64,000 nucleotides of DNA, from positions 16,196,001 through 16,260,000 of the forward strand of contig NC_088356.1 in NCBI RefSeq assembly GCF_036884655.1. Reading direction: 5' to 3'. Shown here piece after piece: positions 21,808 through 33,532 of the stretch (positions within the stretch are counted from its first letter, which is position 1; every line of letters starts with the position of its first letter). The DNA is from Musa acuminata AAA Group. Its lineage: Eukaryota > Streptophyta > Magnoliopsida > Zingiberales > Musaceae. A program made the translations under genes and the position numbers. The notes beneath the pieces were generated by a model. It did not search any database, was not told the DNA's origin, and saw only the letters and a program-made list of their open reading frames with translations.

Positions 21808-23475
21808 TTAAGTATTCAGACACATCAACATTCCTAATTCTCTTCTTATAAAATCAAATTGTTCTTCACTTAGAGGTTTTGTAAAAATATCGGCTAGTTG
21901 ATGTTTAGTATCAATGAACTCTATAATTACATCATGATTAGTAACATGATCTCGTATAAAATGATGTCTAATATCAATATGTTTTGTTCTTGAGTGTTGT
22001 ATAGGGTTCTTTGTTAAGCATATTGCACTTATGTTATCACATTTAATGAGAATATTTTTAAGATGAACTTTATAATCTTCTAAGGTATTTTTCATCCATA
22101 CAACTTGTGCACAACATGCACTTGCTGCAATATATTCAGCTTCGGTTGTCGATAGTGCAACCGAGTTTTGTTTCTTAGATGACCAGGAAACAAGGGCATG
22201 TCCTAAGAATTGACATGTTCCTGATATGCTTTTTCTATCTAATCTACAGCCAGCAAAGTCCGCATCAGCATAAGCAATTAACTCAAGATTCTTTGATTTT
22301 GGGTACCATAATCCTAGATTTGTGGTACCATTAAGATATCTGAGTATTCTTTTAACTGCTTTGAGATGAGATATCTTAGGGTTTGATTGAAATCTAGCAC
22401 AAAGTCCTACACTGAACATGATGTCTGGTCTAGTTGCAGTGAGGTAAAGTAAACTTCCTATCATACCCCTATAAGTTTTTTGATCGAAGCTTTCTCCACT
22501 TTCATCAATTTCTAACTTAGTGGAGGTGCTCATAGGAGTGTTAATAGCTTTTGAGTTATTCATATTAAACTTCTTTAGTAAATTCATAGCATATTTAGTT
22601 TGACTAATAAAGATGCCATTGCTTAGTTGTTTGATTTGTAAACCTAAGAAGAATGTTAACTCTCCCATTAAACTCATTTCGAATTCAAGACTCATAGTTT
22701 TAGCAAAAGATTCATAGAGATATTCATTCGTAGAACCAAAGATAATATCATCAACATAAATTTGAACAATGAGAAAATTATTTTCAAAGTTCTTGATGAA
22801 TAATGTAGTATCAACCTTGCCTTTTATGAAATTATTTTCAATAAGAAAAGAACTAAGTCTCTCATACCAAGCCCTTGGAGCTTGTTTTAAACCATAGAGA
22901 GCTTTAGTTAATCTAAACACATGATTAGGGAGACTATTATTTTCAAATCCAGGAGGTTGTTCAACATAGACTTCTTCGGAAATAAAGCCATTAAGAAAAG
23001 CGCTTTTAACATCCATTTGAAACAACTTAAAATTATTACTACTAGCGTAGGCAAGGAGCATCCTTATGGCTTCTAATCGAGCCACAGGAGCGAAGGTTTC
23101 TTCGTAATCGATACCTTCTTCTTGGTTGAAACCTTTGGCCACTAATCTAGCCTTGTTTCTAACCACGATACCATTTTCATCTTGCTTGTTTCTAAAGACC
23201 CATTTAGTACCAATAACTAAATGGTCATTTGGCCTAGGAACAAGCGTCCACACCTTATTTCTCTCAAATTGATTCAATTCATCTTGCATTGCGATAATCC
23301 ATGAGTTATCTTTCATGGCTTCATCAACACATTTGGGTTCAATTTGGGAGAGAAAAGCGGCGTTGGCACAAAAAGTTTTAAGAGAAGATCGTGTTTGAAC
23401 CCCCTTTGATGTGTCTCCTAAGATTAGCTCCTTAGGATGAGCATCTACATACTTCCAATCCTTGGGTAAGGAAAT
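21808..23475 (-). pseudogene. pol: A2 reverse transcriptase-RNase H
   Basis: One open stretch of 502 codons (23316-21808) preceded in frame by the integrase-RT linker. Using [10 protein letters not shown] as residue 1: the RT palm [10 protein letters not shown] is at 101-110, the catalytic [10 protein letters not shown] has YVDD at 187-190, and [19 protein letters not shown] is at 281-299. RNase H has [10 protein letters not shown] at 348-357, [11 protein letters not shown] at 389-399, and ends [20 protein letters not shown]. All expected copia RT and RNase H motifs are intact. An in-frame TAG at 23475-23477 replaces a Glu codon and cuts this part off from integrase; without it the polyprotein would continue. 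Confidence 0.93.
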
Positions 23476-24604
23476 CTAGGAAGTGGATGCATCCAAGTTG
23501 CTAGTTGGAGACGGGGTTTCATTTAAATTCAAAGAATCAAAATTAACATCATCATCAAGATCATTTTTCCTAATTTCAGAAATCTCATTGAAAACAACAT
23601 GAATGGATTCTTCAATAATTAAAGTTCTTTTATTGAAGATACGAAAAGCTTTAGAAACCAAAGAATAACCAAGAAAGATTCCTTCATCGGATTTAGCATC
23701 AAATTTTCCTAAGTTATCCTTTTCATTCAAGATAAAACACTTACACCCAAAGACTTTAAAATATGAAAAATTGGGTTTTTTGTTATTCCATAACTCATAA
23801 GGAGTTTTGGTGAGTAAGGGTCTTACTAGAACTCTATTCAAAATATAGCATGCAGTGTTTACGGCTTCGGCCCAAAAGTATTTGGGTAGGCTATGTTCAT
23901 TCAACATGGTTCTTGCCATTTCTTGTAAATTTCGATTTTTTCTTTCTACTACCCTATTTTGTTGAGGATTTCTTGGAGTAGAGAAATTATGATTGTATCC
24001 ATTGAGTTCACAGAATTCTTGGAAATCATGGTTTTGAAATTCTCCACCATGATCACTTCTAATTGACGAAATCATAGAACCCTTCTCATTTTGAACAAGT
24101 TTACAAAACTTGGTAAAATATCTAAAGCATTCATTTTTCTGTTTTAAGAAGTAGGTCCATGTATATCTGCTATAGTCATCAACAATGACAAAGTCGTATT
24201 TGCTACCTCCTAGACTCGATGTAGAGATTGGTCCGACCAAGTCCATATGGATCAATTGTAAGGGCCTATAGGTGCTTATTTGATTCTTAGTTTTGAAACT
24301 ACCCTTAATTTGTTTACCTAATTGGCAAGCATCACATACATTATCTTTGATGAACTTGATATGAGGAATTCCTCTTACAAGTTCTTTAGATGATATTTGA
24401 GTGATTAGTTTCATACTAGCATGACCTAATCTTCTATGCCAAAGCCAAGCATCCTCATTCAAAACCGAAAAACACATTTCATTACACAAATCATTGATGT
24501 CAATAGTGTATACGTTATTTTGTTTTAATGCAATCATAGACATGTTTTTATGTGGTTTTTCAATGATGCTAGCATTAGATTCGAATTTGACAGTGTATCC
24601 TTTA
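23476..24604 (-). pseudogene. pol: A2 integrase
   Basis: Open 24543-23476 in the RT frame. From MSMIALKQNN: zinc finger H36 and H41 (WHRRLGHAS), C70 and C73 (CDACQLGK); catalytic D101 (HMDLVGP), D164 (RSDHGGEF) and E200 (VVERKNR), a D(35)E spacing. The usual QQNGVVER reads QQNRVVER. Upstream, about 11 bp are missing near 24615 (LLSVSQLCDKG in B2 becomes LLSIM-stop), so the protease part is in another frame. This small deletion and the TAG at 23475-23477 are the main defects of pol. Confidence 0.92.
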
Positions 24605-25108
24605 TCACATAATGCTCAAGAGGTTAAGTTTTAAACCATCAACTAATAAAAAATCTTCAATAAAGAAGTTGGATTTGTTACCTATGGTTTCTTTGCCAAT
24701 GATTTTACCCTTGTTGTTGTCTCCGAAGGTGACATAGCCTTCGTATATGCTAGTGAGCTTAGAGAATTGAGATGGATCTCCGGTCATATGCCTTGAGCAT
24801 CCACTATCAAGGTACCATCTCTTGCTCCTAGCTTGCGATGGTGTGGGTTTCTACAAGAAAGGATGATTTTTAGGTATCCATTTGCTTTTGGGCGCCTCAA
24901 GGATAGATCTACATTGTCTATCATGTTGCATAGAATTTATCATGGTTCCTTTAGGAACCCAAATCAATTTGTTTGGACTAATTTTCTTGAATGGACAATA
25001 GTGCGTATTGTGTCCAAGTTTGCAACAAAAGTTGCATTTGGTTTGGTGTTGAACATGTAAGATATCCTTAAGTAGCAAGTTTTCTTTTTGGAGAGTTTCT
25101 AGATCATG
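24605..25108 (-). pseudogene. pro: A2 end of gag and protease
   Basis: The minus strand reads a second knuckle (CNFCCKLGHNTHYC), a Pro-rich end (KSKWIPKNHPFL), a TAG, then the protease with RWYLDSGCSRHM, the copia D-S-G active site, and GYVTFGDNNKGKI. About 50 codons before the second knuckle are deleted relative to A1 and B2 (KENLLLKD is joined to ILHVQHQ). The TAG after NHPFL is at the same point in B2 (46150-46152) and as TAA in A1 (35769-35771), so it may be the natural end of gag rather than damage. Confidence 0.85.
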
Positions 25109-26208
25109 TCATTTGATGCATGGATCTAAACTATCATGATATTCAGTTTTTAACTTATCAAAATCACAAGTAAGACTATCATGCTCCTTTTTTAGCAATT
25201 TATATTTTCTATTGATAATCTTGCATTCATCAAATAAGTCATGGAAGGCATTTAATAATTCATCGAAAGATAAATCTGCATCTAATAAATTTGTTACCTC
25301 CTCTCCGATGGCCATTAAGGCATAATGAGCAACTTGCTCGGTGTTGGACTCCTCTTCTTCGGACGCGCTCGAATCATCCCATGTTGCTTTGAGTGCCTTC
25401 TTCTTTGTTGTTCTCTTTTTGGCTTGGGGATAATCACTCTTGTAGTGTCCTAGCTTTTTGCACTCATAGCAAATAACTTGGTCCTTCTTGGGTTCAAGTT
25501 TATTTTTAGTGTCATTCTTAATCTTGTTTCTTTTAATGAATTTTTTTAATTTTTTTGTTAGAAGTGCCAAGTCATCGTCACAGTCCTCATCACTTGAGTT
25601 TTCTTTCAAGTGGTCTTCCAAAGTTCTAAGTGCCATATCCTTCCTGTTCTTTGGAAGGATGTCTTCTTGCTCTTCATGAGCTTTGCAAGTCATCTCGTAG
25701 GTCATTAATGACCCAATTAGTTCTTCAAGAGGGAAGTTGTTTAGATCTTTCGCCTCTTGAATAGCAGTGACTTTAGGATCCCAACTCTTAGGAAGGAATT
25801 TTAGAATCTTATTTACGAGCTCAAAATCTGAAAAACTTTTTCCGAGTCCTTTTAGACTATTGAGGACATCCGTGAAACGGGTAAACATGTCGCCAATAGT
25901 CTCACTTGGTTTCATCCGGAAAAGTTCGAAAGAGTGTAACAAAAGATTGATTTTTGTCTCTTTCACTCTACTTGTGCCTTCATGCGTCACTTCGAGTGTG
26001 TGCCAAATATCAAATGCGGTTTCACAAATCGAAACACGATTAAACTCGTTTTTATCAAGTGCATAGAATAAGGCATTCATAGCCTTTGCATTAAGAGCGA
26101 AAGCCTTCTTCTCCAAATCATTCCAATCGATCATTGGAAGAGAAGACTTCGAAAAAACATTCTCGACAAGATTCCAAAGTTCAAAATCCATAGAAATAAG
26201 AAAGATCT
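25109..26208 (-). pseudogene. gag: A2 copia gag, main part
   Basis: Continues from 33381 once the solo B LTR is removed (KTRMRI then FLISMDFELWNLVE). Open through the UBN2-like domain and to a TGA at 25109-25111, where the Cys of CIKCHD has become a stop. The first knuckle reads CYECKKLGHYKSDY, with its last Cys changed to Tyr. Confidence 0.92.
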
Positions 26209-26843
26209 GTTGAATCTCGGATTTTGATGATATAATCAATTGGTGGGTTAATTGATCTAATCCATATTATTGAGTTAAGTGTGCAGGATTAACTACGATA
26301 ACCAGAAAACATAAAGCAAGGATACCGGAGTCGAGCTCGATGGACGTTTAAGAGACCGAAGAATCATCGGAGATGCTGCCAGAACCAACCGAGAAGAAAT
26401 CGGGAACGTGTTGGAAGTTCGCCGAAGAAATCGTCGGAGGCTCGCGGAGATCACCGAGAAGGCTCGGCTACTCGTTAAAGTCATCACAAAGATTGGGAGC
26501 TTGCAGGGAGTCCGTAGGAAGAAGTTCGTCGGAAAGCTCGCCGGAACAAGACTCGACGTTCGCGGTTAAAAAACTTGCTTAGGATTTTTTTGTGTTATGT
26601 AGTTCACTTGAAATTAGGATTAGGATTAAGAGATAATCCTATATCCTGGTTAGGGGCCAACTGGGCCCAAAGTCAGATTTGGTTTGGGCTAAAATTAAGC
26701 CAAACAAATGAATTAGAGAGCCAGGCGGTGGCACCAAATGGCTGGGCGGTGAAACCGCCCAGCACCCGAGTGCTGGGCGGTGACACCTCCTTGGCTGGGC
26801 GGTTGCACCGTCCAGCACCCGAGCGCTGGGCGGTGGCACCTCC
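26209..26843 (+). repeat. solo LTR of family B, left half
   Basis: Starts TGTTGAATCTCGG at the A2 gag break; left target copy AGATC (26204-26208). It matches the B2 LTRs (43279-44519, 50122-51408) up to the hairpin array, where A3 is inserted. No B internal sequence is present, so the B element was reduced to one LTR by LTR-LTR recombination. Confidence 0.92.
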
Positions 26844-28899
26844 TGTTAGGATCGAGAGCACTAAGAGGGGGGGGGTGAATTAGTGCAACGGAAATCTTAC
26901 AGCGATTTAAAACCAAAAGCTGCGTTCGTTCAATAAAAACTATTATGATGCAAAAACTAATTCTCAGTTTGTATCTAAGTGCAGTTTGCGTCTAAGCGCA
27001 GATTGCGTCTAAGCGCAGATTGCGTCTAAGCGCAGTTTGCGTCTAAGCGCAGTTTGCGTCTAAACGCAGATTGACGTCTAAACGCAGTTTTACGTCTAAA
27101 CGCAGATTTACGTCTAAACGCAGTTTTACGTCTAAACGCAGTTTTACGTCTAAACTCAGTTTATGTCTAAAACGTCTAAACACAGTTTGGACAGTTTTAT
27201 GTCTAAACGCAATTTTACGTCTAAACGCAGATTTACGTCAAAACGCAGTTTTACGTCTAAACGCAGATTTACGTCCAAACTCAGTTTACGTCTAAAACGT
27301 CTAAACACAGTTTGAGCAGTTTTACGTCTAAATGCAATTTTATGTCTAGATGCAGTTTCAAAGGGAGCTGAACTTTAGAAACTGGTTCGTAAGAGCGCAG
27401 AAGACAGTTTTGCAGAATCAAGGCGTAAACGTAAACTGCAATGTAAATATCATACGAAAACACTGGTTTACGTCTGAAAACAGATTCGGACAGATCAGCA
27501 CTTAAAGACTTGTTCGTGAAGGCGTAGAAGACAGTTTTGCAGAATTAAAACGTAAGCGTAAACTGTAATGTACGAAAACACCGATTTACGTCTGAATGCA
27601 GATTCGGAAAGAACAGCACTTAGAACTTGTTCGTAAAAGCGCAGAGAGCAGTAGTAATGAAGGAGGTTTGCAGTAAGGATAAAGTGCTCGAAAGTAAACG
27701 CAAACCAGAGATTTAGAGTGGTTCGGTCAGTCTTGACCTACTCCACTTTTGGCTTCCTCCACCGACGAGGTCACCGACGTCAACTAGGGGCCTTCCTTCA
27801 ATAGGCGAAGGCGAAACTGCCATTTTACAGTTTCTCTCCTTTTGACAGGCTCAGGAGACAACCTTTACAGACCTTTCTCTCCTCACTTTACAACTGAAAA
27901 CTTGAAGAACAGAAGGAGGAGACTTAAAGGCTTTACAACACTTTTGAGCTCTTAGAATCACAGAAAAGATCAAGATTTCGGTGTAGGTCTATATCTTTTC
28001 AGTGCTGAATGGGTGGGGAATTTATAGGCCCCAACCCAATTCAAATTTGGAGCTCAAAACAATCAAATCCCGGAATTCTGGGATCAGGCAGTTGCACCTC
28101 TTGACTGGAGAGGTTGCACCGCCTGGCAGAGCTCGAAGACCGAGCTCAGGCGGTGCCACCTCTCTGCTAGGGAGGTTGCACCGCCCAGTCTTGCTCGAAG
28201 ACTGAGCTCAGGCGGTGCCACCTCTCTGTCAGGGAGGTTGCACCGCCCAGTCTAGCTCGAAGATTGAGCTCAGGCGGTGCCACCTCCCGGCTGGGGAGGT
28301 TGCACCGCCCAGTCTCGCTGGAAGGCCTAGCCCAGGCGGTGCCACCTCCTGGCTTGGGCGGTTGCACCTCCTGGTGCAATCAAGGTCCGAATGGTTCATT
28401 CCATTCGGCCCAATTTCAGTCTTTCAGGGGCCCAATTGCCCCAAGATTAAGCCAATGGGATCACCTCCCATTTTCCAACTTAATCAACGTGCTAACTACG
28501 ATTAAATCTAAGACAATTTCTGCAGCTTTGCTTCGGTGCGTCAATCGCTCCTTCCGGCGAGTTTCCAGCGAACTTCCGTCGATCATCCGATGAACCCTCG
28601 GTGATGCTCCTGCGGACTTCCGGCAAACTCCTGGACTTTGCGACGATCCACTTGGCAAGTTCCGACGAGCTTCGCTTGGCAAGCTTCTGGACTTCTCGGA
28701 TCTATTCTCGTAGAACCTCCGATGACCGTCCGAACTTCCGTCGAACTCTCGAACTCCCAACGTGATCATGAACTTGACTCCGGCGCAACTCCTGCTGCTT
28801 GTCTATCTTTCATCGTAGTTAATCCTGCACACTTATCTCAACACATAGATTAGACAACAAATGACAATTGACTTCATCATCAAAATCCGAGATTCAACA
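26844..28899 (-). repeat. A3 3' LTR
   Basis: 2056 bp, TGTTAGGATCGAGAGC to GATTCAACA (plus view). About 300 bp longer than A1/A2 LTRs because of the minisatellite at 26965-27352. Hairpin array 28085-28375. Confidence 0.95.
26965..27352. repeat. minisatellite in the A3 3' LTR
   Basis: About 22 copies of a 14-18 bp unit, consensus near TTTACGTCTAAACGCAG, with an early subset TTGCGTCTAAGCGCAG. A 100-bp higher-order block (with AAAACGTCTAAACACAG) is itself repeated. A1, A2 and the other LTRs have only one or two such units at this place (for example TTTACGTCTAAACGCAG near 33770). Confidence 0.94.
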
Positions 28900-29783
28900 A
28901 TCTCCCCCTTTTTGATGATGACAATCAATTGATAATGGAGTTATCCTTAACTCCCCCTGTCTATATGCCATCGTTGAGATAAGTCAACCTTGAATTCAAG
29001 ACTGAAGAATTCAAGTGACGTATTGATAAGTTAGATAAGTTAAACTTATCAATACTCCCATCATGATACTTATCATGATATATCTCTTCAAAGATGATGT
29101 CAGGGCTTGACATACATCATCAAGTTTGTATGATTGTGTTTGTAACTATTCATCATGTAGTTTGAACATTATCATATAAAGCTGTGAAACACTATTACAT
29201 GATGCACACATTTGAAATATTCTAGCAAGTTTTGTATTTTCTTCACATGATAAGATATCAACTCAGGGCATAATGCAAACTTTAGCACACGTTCATATAT
29301 CTCTTGGTGATGCAAGGATGGCATAATCATAGCAGTGTTTATAGCATCATTCATAGTATTTCTAATCATGGCAGTGTTTATCAATTCATATATATCTCCC
29401 CCTTTGTCATCAACAAAAAGTATAGTAATCATGATACCAGAAAATAATAATAGCAAGCTTATAGAGGAATTTTACATAGATTGCTTTAAATACTTCTTCC
29501 CCTTTGTGTTATAATCCATTGTCTATGTAAAGATTTTGCAGGATGGAATACATACACATGAATCACTTCATCAATTCTATTTCAGAAACTCATTTTTTAT
29601 GAAAGTGTACGAGAAAATCTGTTTCATAAATAAGATGCATTCGGACAAGATTTTGTTGCAGATTTTCACATATAATCATGGAAATCAAGTGATTTGATCA
29701 TACAATATAGTCCGAAAAAAAAATGATTTTAACAAATTTATCTGTTCGGACACATCAACATTCCTAGTTCTCTTCTTATAAAA
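28900..29783 (-). other. A3 3' region with polypurine tract and RNase H tail
   Basis: On the minus strand [15 protein letters not shown] codons (about 29800-29750, out of the gag frame) lead into the AT-rich 3' region and AAAAAGGGGGAGAT at 28900-28913. No other gene. Confidence 0.8.
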
Positions 29784-30680
29784 TCAAATTGTTCTTCTCT
29801 TGACTTGGGGACAATCACTCTTGTAGTGTCCCGGCTTTTTGCATTCATAGCAGATTACTTGGTCCTTTTTGGGTTCAAGTTTATTTTTTGCATCATTCTT
29901 AAACTTGTTTCTTTTAAAGAACTTTTTAAACTTTCTTGTTAGAAGTGCCAAGTCATCATCACAGTCCTCATCACTTGAGTTTTCTCTCAAGTGGCATTCT
30001 GAAGTTTTGAGTGCCATATCCTTCCTGTTCTTTGGAAGGATGTCTTCTTGCTCTTCATGAGCTTTACAAGTCATTTCGTAGGTCATTAATGACCCGATTA
30101 GTTCTTCAAGAGGGAAATTTCGCAGATCTTTTGCCTCTTGAATAGCGGTGACTTTAGGATCCCAACTCTTAGGAAGGGATCTTAGTATCTTATTAACAAG
30201 CTCAAAATCCGAAAAGCTCTTTCCGAGTCCTTTTAGACCGTTGACGACATCCGTGAAACGGGTAAACATGTCGCCAATGGTTTCACTCGGTTTCATCCGA
30301 AAAAGTTCGAAAGAATGTAACAGCAAATTGATTTTTGACTCTTTTACTCTACTTGTGCCCTCATGGGTCACTTCGAGCGTGTGCCAAATATCAAACGCAG
30401 TTTCACAAGTTGAAACACGGTTAAACTCGTTTTTATCAAGTGCACAAAATAAGGCATTCATAGCCTTTGCATTAAGAGCGAAAGCCTTCTTCTCCAAATC
30501 ATTCCAATCGATCATTGGAAGAGAAGACTTTGAAAAACCATTCTCGACAAGATTCCAAAGATCAATGTCCATAGAAATAAGAAAGATTCTCATTCGGGTC
30601 TTCCAATAGGTGTAGTCCGTCCCATTAAACATGGGTGGACGTGTAATGGAATGGCCCTCTTGGTTTCCGGCATAAGCCAT
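29784..30680 (-). CDS. gag: A3 copia gag, open, truncated after the first zinc knuckle
   Basis: 298 codons from MAYAGNQEGHSITRPPMFNG to KRRTI. It is the only gag in the window that is open from start through a complete first knuckle (CYECKKPGHYKSDC, all four ligands present). It holds the UBN2-like domain (about residues 20-200) and the acidic SSDEDCDDD segment. It ends where gag is joined to the RNase H tail, and the junction frame gives a stop five residues after the knuckle. It lacks the coiled linker and second knuckle. It could still make a capsid-like protein; whether it does is unknown. Confidence 0.9.
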   Translation of the reverse strand: MAYAGNQEGHSITRPPMFNGTDYTYWKTRMRIFLISMDIDLWNLVENGFSKSSLPMIDWNDLEKKAFALNAKAMNALFCALDKNEFNRVSTCETAFDIWHTLEVTHEGTSRVKESKINLLLHSFELFRMKPSETIGDMFTRFTDVVNGLKGLGKSFSDFELVNKILRSLPKSWDPKVTAIQEAKDLRNFPLEELIGSLMTYEMTCKAHEEQEDILPKNRKDMALKTSECHLRENSSDEDCDDDLALLTRKFKKFFKRNKFKNDAKNKLEPKKDQVICYECKKPGHYKSDCPQVKRRTI

Positions 30681-30730
30681 CTCTCTTGGGTTTTAATCCT
30701 TTTGAGAGTTAACCGGGCTCTGATACCAAT

Positions 30731-32805
30731 TGTTAGGATCGAGAGCACTAAGAGGGGGGGGGGGTGAATTAGTGCAGCGGAAATCTTATAGCGATTTAAA
30801 ACCAAAAGCTGCGTTCGTTCAATAAAAACTATTATGATGCAAAAACTAATTCTCAGTTTGTATCTAAGTGCAGTTTGCGTCTAAGCGCAGATTGCGTCTA
30901 AGCGCAGTTTGCGTCTAAACACAGTTTGCGTCTAAGCGCAGTTTACGTCTAAGCGCAGTTTGCGTCTAAACGCAGATTGACGTCTAAACGCAGTTTTATG
31001 TCTAAACGCAGATTTACGTCTAAACGCAGTTTTACGTCTAAATGCAGTTTTACGTCTAAACTCAGTTTACGTCTAAAACGTCTAAACACAGTTTGGACAG
31101 TTTTACGTCTAAATGCAATTTTACGTCTAAACGCAGATTTACGTCTAAACGCAGTTTTACGTCTAAACGCAGATTTACGTCCAAACTCAGTTTACGTCTT
31201 AAACGTCTAAACACAATTTGAGTAGTTTTACGTCTAAATGCAATTTTACGTCTAGATGCAGTTTCAAAGGGAGCTGAACTTTAGAAACTGGTTCGTAAGA
31301 GCGCAGAAGACAGTTTTGCAGAATCAAGGCGTAAACGTAAACTGCAATGTAAATATCGTACGAAAACACTGGTTTACGTCTGAAAACAGATTCGGACAGA
31401 TCAGCACTTAAAGACTTGTTCGTGAAGGCATAGAAGACAGTTTTGCAGAATTAAAACGTAAGCGTAAACTGTAATGTACGAAAACACCAATTTACGTCTG
31501 AATGCAGATTCGGAAAGAACAACACTTAGAACTTGTTCGTAAAAGCGCAGAGAGCAGTAGTAATGAAGGAGGTTTGCAGTAAGGATAAAGTGCTCAAAAG
31601 TAAACGCAAACCAGAGATTTAGAGTGGTTCGGTCAGTCTTGACCTACTCCACTTTTGGCTTCCTCCACCGACGAGGTCACCGACGTCAACTAGGGGCCTT
31701 CCTTCAATAGGCGAAGGCCAAACTGCCCTTTTACAGTTTCTCTCCTTTTGACAGGCTCAGGAGACAACCTTTACAGACCTTTCTCTCCTCACTTTACAAC
31801 TGAAAACTTGAAGAACAGAAGGAGGAGACTTAAAGGCTTTACAACACTTTTGAGCTCTTAGAATCACAGAAAAGATCAAGATTTCGGTGTAGGTCTATAT
31901 CTTTTCAGTGCTGAATGGGTGGGGAATTTATAGGCCCCAACCCAATTCAAATTTGGAGCTCAAAACAATCAAATCCCGGAATTCTGGGATCAGGCGGTTG
32001 CACCTCTTGACTGGAGAGGTTGCACCGCCTGGCAGAGCTCGAAGACCGAGCTCAGGCGGTGCCACCTCTCTGCTAGGGAGGTTGCACCGCCCAGTCTTAC
32101 TCGAAGACTGAGCTCAGGCGGTGCCACCTCTCTGTCAGGGAGGTTGCACCGCCCAGTCTAGCTCGAAGACTGAGCTCAGGCGGTGCCACCTCCCGGCTGG
32201 GGAGGTTGCACCGCCCAGTCTCGCTGGAAGGCCTAGCCCAGGCGGTGCCACCTCCTGGCCTGGGCGGTTGCACCTCCTGGTGCAATCAGGGTCCGAATGG
32301 TTCATTCCATTCGGCCCAATTTCAGTCTTTCAGGGGCCCAATTGCCCCAAGATTAAGCCAATGGGATCACCTCCCATTTTCCAACTTAATCAATGTGCTA
32401 ACTACGATTAAATCTAAGACAATTTCTACAGCTTTGCTTCGGTGCGTCAATCGCTCCTTCCGGCGAGTTTCCGGCGAACTTCCGTCGATCATCCGATGAA
32501 CCCTCGATGATGCTCCTGCGGACTTCCGGCAAACTCCTGGACTTTGAGACGATCCACTTGGCAAGTTCCGACGAGCTTCGCTTGGCAAGCTTCTGGACTT
32601 CTCGGATCTGTTCTCGCAGAACCTCCGACGACCGTCCGAACTTCCGTCGAACTCTCGAACTCCCAACGTGATCATGAACTTGACTCCGGCGCAACTCCTG
32701 CTGCTTGTCTATCTTTCATCGTAGTTAATCCTGCACACTTATCTCAACACATAGATTAGACAACAAATGACAATTGACTTCATCATCAAAATCCGAGATT
32801 CAACA
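30731..32805 (-). repeat. A3 5' LTR
   Basis: 2075 bp. Carries the second copy of the minisatellite (30858-31263) and the hairpin array (31985-32282). The primer site (minus TGGTATCAGAGC, plus 30717-30728) abuts it. Confidence 0.95.
30858..31263. repeat. minisatellite in the A3 5' LTR
   Basis: Same units and higher-order pattern as 26965-27352, about 18 bp longer, which accounts for most of the length difference between the two LTRs. Confidence 0.94.
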
Positions 32806-32810
32806 CCTCT

Positions 32811-33375
32811 AGCACCAGGAACCCTAAGAGAATTCATATTTTGGAGCCCAAAATTTGAATCCTCTTGAGGCCTATAAATACCCCTCAAATCTCAGCTGAG
32901 GTGACAACTTTTGAGAAGCATTTTGATTGAGAGAAAAGTCTTAGAAAGTCTTAGCAAGTCTTGTTTTCAATTTGCTAGAGAGTTCTCCTCCTTTCTTATT
33001 GAAAATTTGTAAGAGGTTGAGCTACTTGTAAAAGGTTGTAAGAGGGGTGTTTACCCTTCCATTTCAAGAGATTTGCTAGTGGAAGGTGGGAGCCTCATCG
33101 AAGAGGGGCATCGCAAGTGGAGTAGGTCATTTGACCGAACCACTCTAAAAATCGGCGTAATCTCTGGTTTGCATTTTATTATTGTCATTTACATTACTGC
33201 AAATCTTCTTACTGCTTTAGTTCCTTATTACCCTTGCTGTGCAACTTTAAGAATACGCTTTCAAGTTAAACTTTTCAAGTTCCGTTCTTATCGTACGAAA
33301 GATTTTGTTAAAATCGAAGTTTTAATCCGCTGTACTAATTCACCCCCCCCTCTTAGTGCCGCTCCGATCCTAACA
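32811..33375 (+). repeat. solo LTR of family B, right half
   Basis: Resumes at AGCACCAGGAACC after the CCTCT flank, contains CCTATAAATACCCC near 32873, the leader, a C8 tract and the end CCGCTCCGATCCTAACA. Followed by AGATC (33376-33380), the second target copy, and then the missing part of A2 gag. Confidence 0.92.
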
Positions 33376-33380
33376 AGATC

Positions 33381-33472
33381 CTCATTCGGGTCTTCCAATA
33401 GGTGTAGTCCGTCCCATTGAACATGGGTGGACGTGTAATAGAATGGCCCTCTTGGTTTCCGGCGTAAGCCAT
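33381..33472 (-). pseudogene. gag: A2 copia gag, N-terminal part
   Basis: Start codon at 33472-33470 (MAYAGNQEGHS). It ends at the target site of the B insertion and continues at 26208. The primer site TGGTATCAGAGC is at plus 33519-33530. Confidence 0.92.
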
Positions 33473-33532
33473 CTCTCTTGGTTTTTAATCCGTTTGAGAG
33501 TTAACCGGGCTCTGATACCAATTGTTAGGATC

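Larger units (their letters stand above)
26844..32805 (-). mobile_element. A3: short non-autonomous copia element, internal deletion derivative
   Basis: LTRs of 2056 bp (26844-28899, 3') and 2075 bp (30731-32805, 5') with only sparse differences, around an interior of only 1831 bp: primer site, intact gag start, gag to the first knuckle, then directly the last RNase H codons, the 3' region and polypurine tract. Flanks CCTCC and CCTCT agree in four of five bases. It is inserted in the hairpin array of the solo B LTR. Both LTRs carry the same expanded minisatellite. Insertion looks recent. Confidence 0.93.

Noticed and set aside
26965..27352. CRISPR-like array of short repeats
   Set aside because: The units are contiguous, 14-18 bp, without unique spacers, and lie within both LTRs of a plant retrotransposon.
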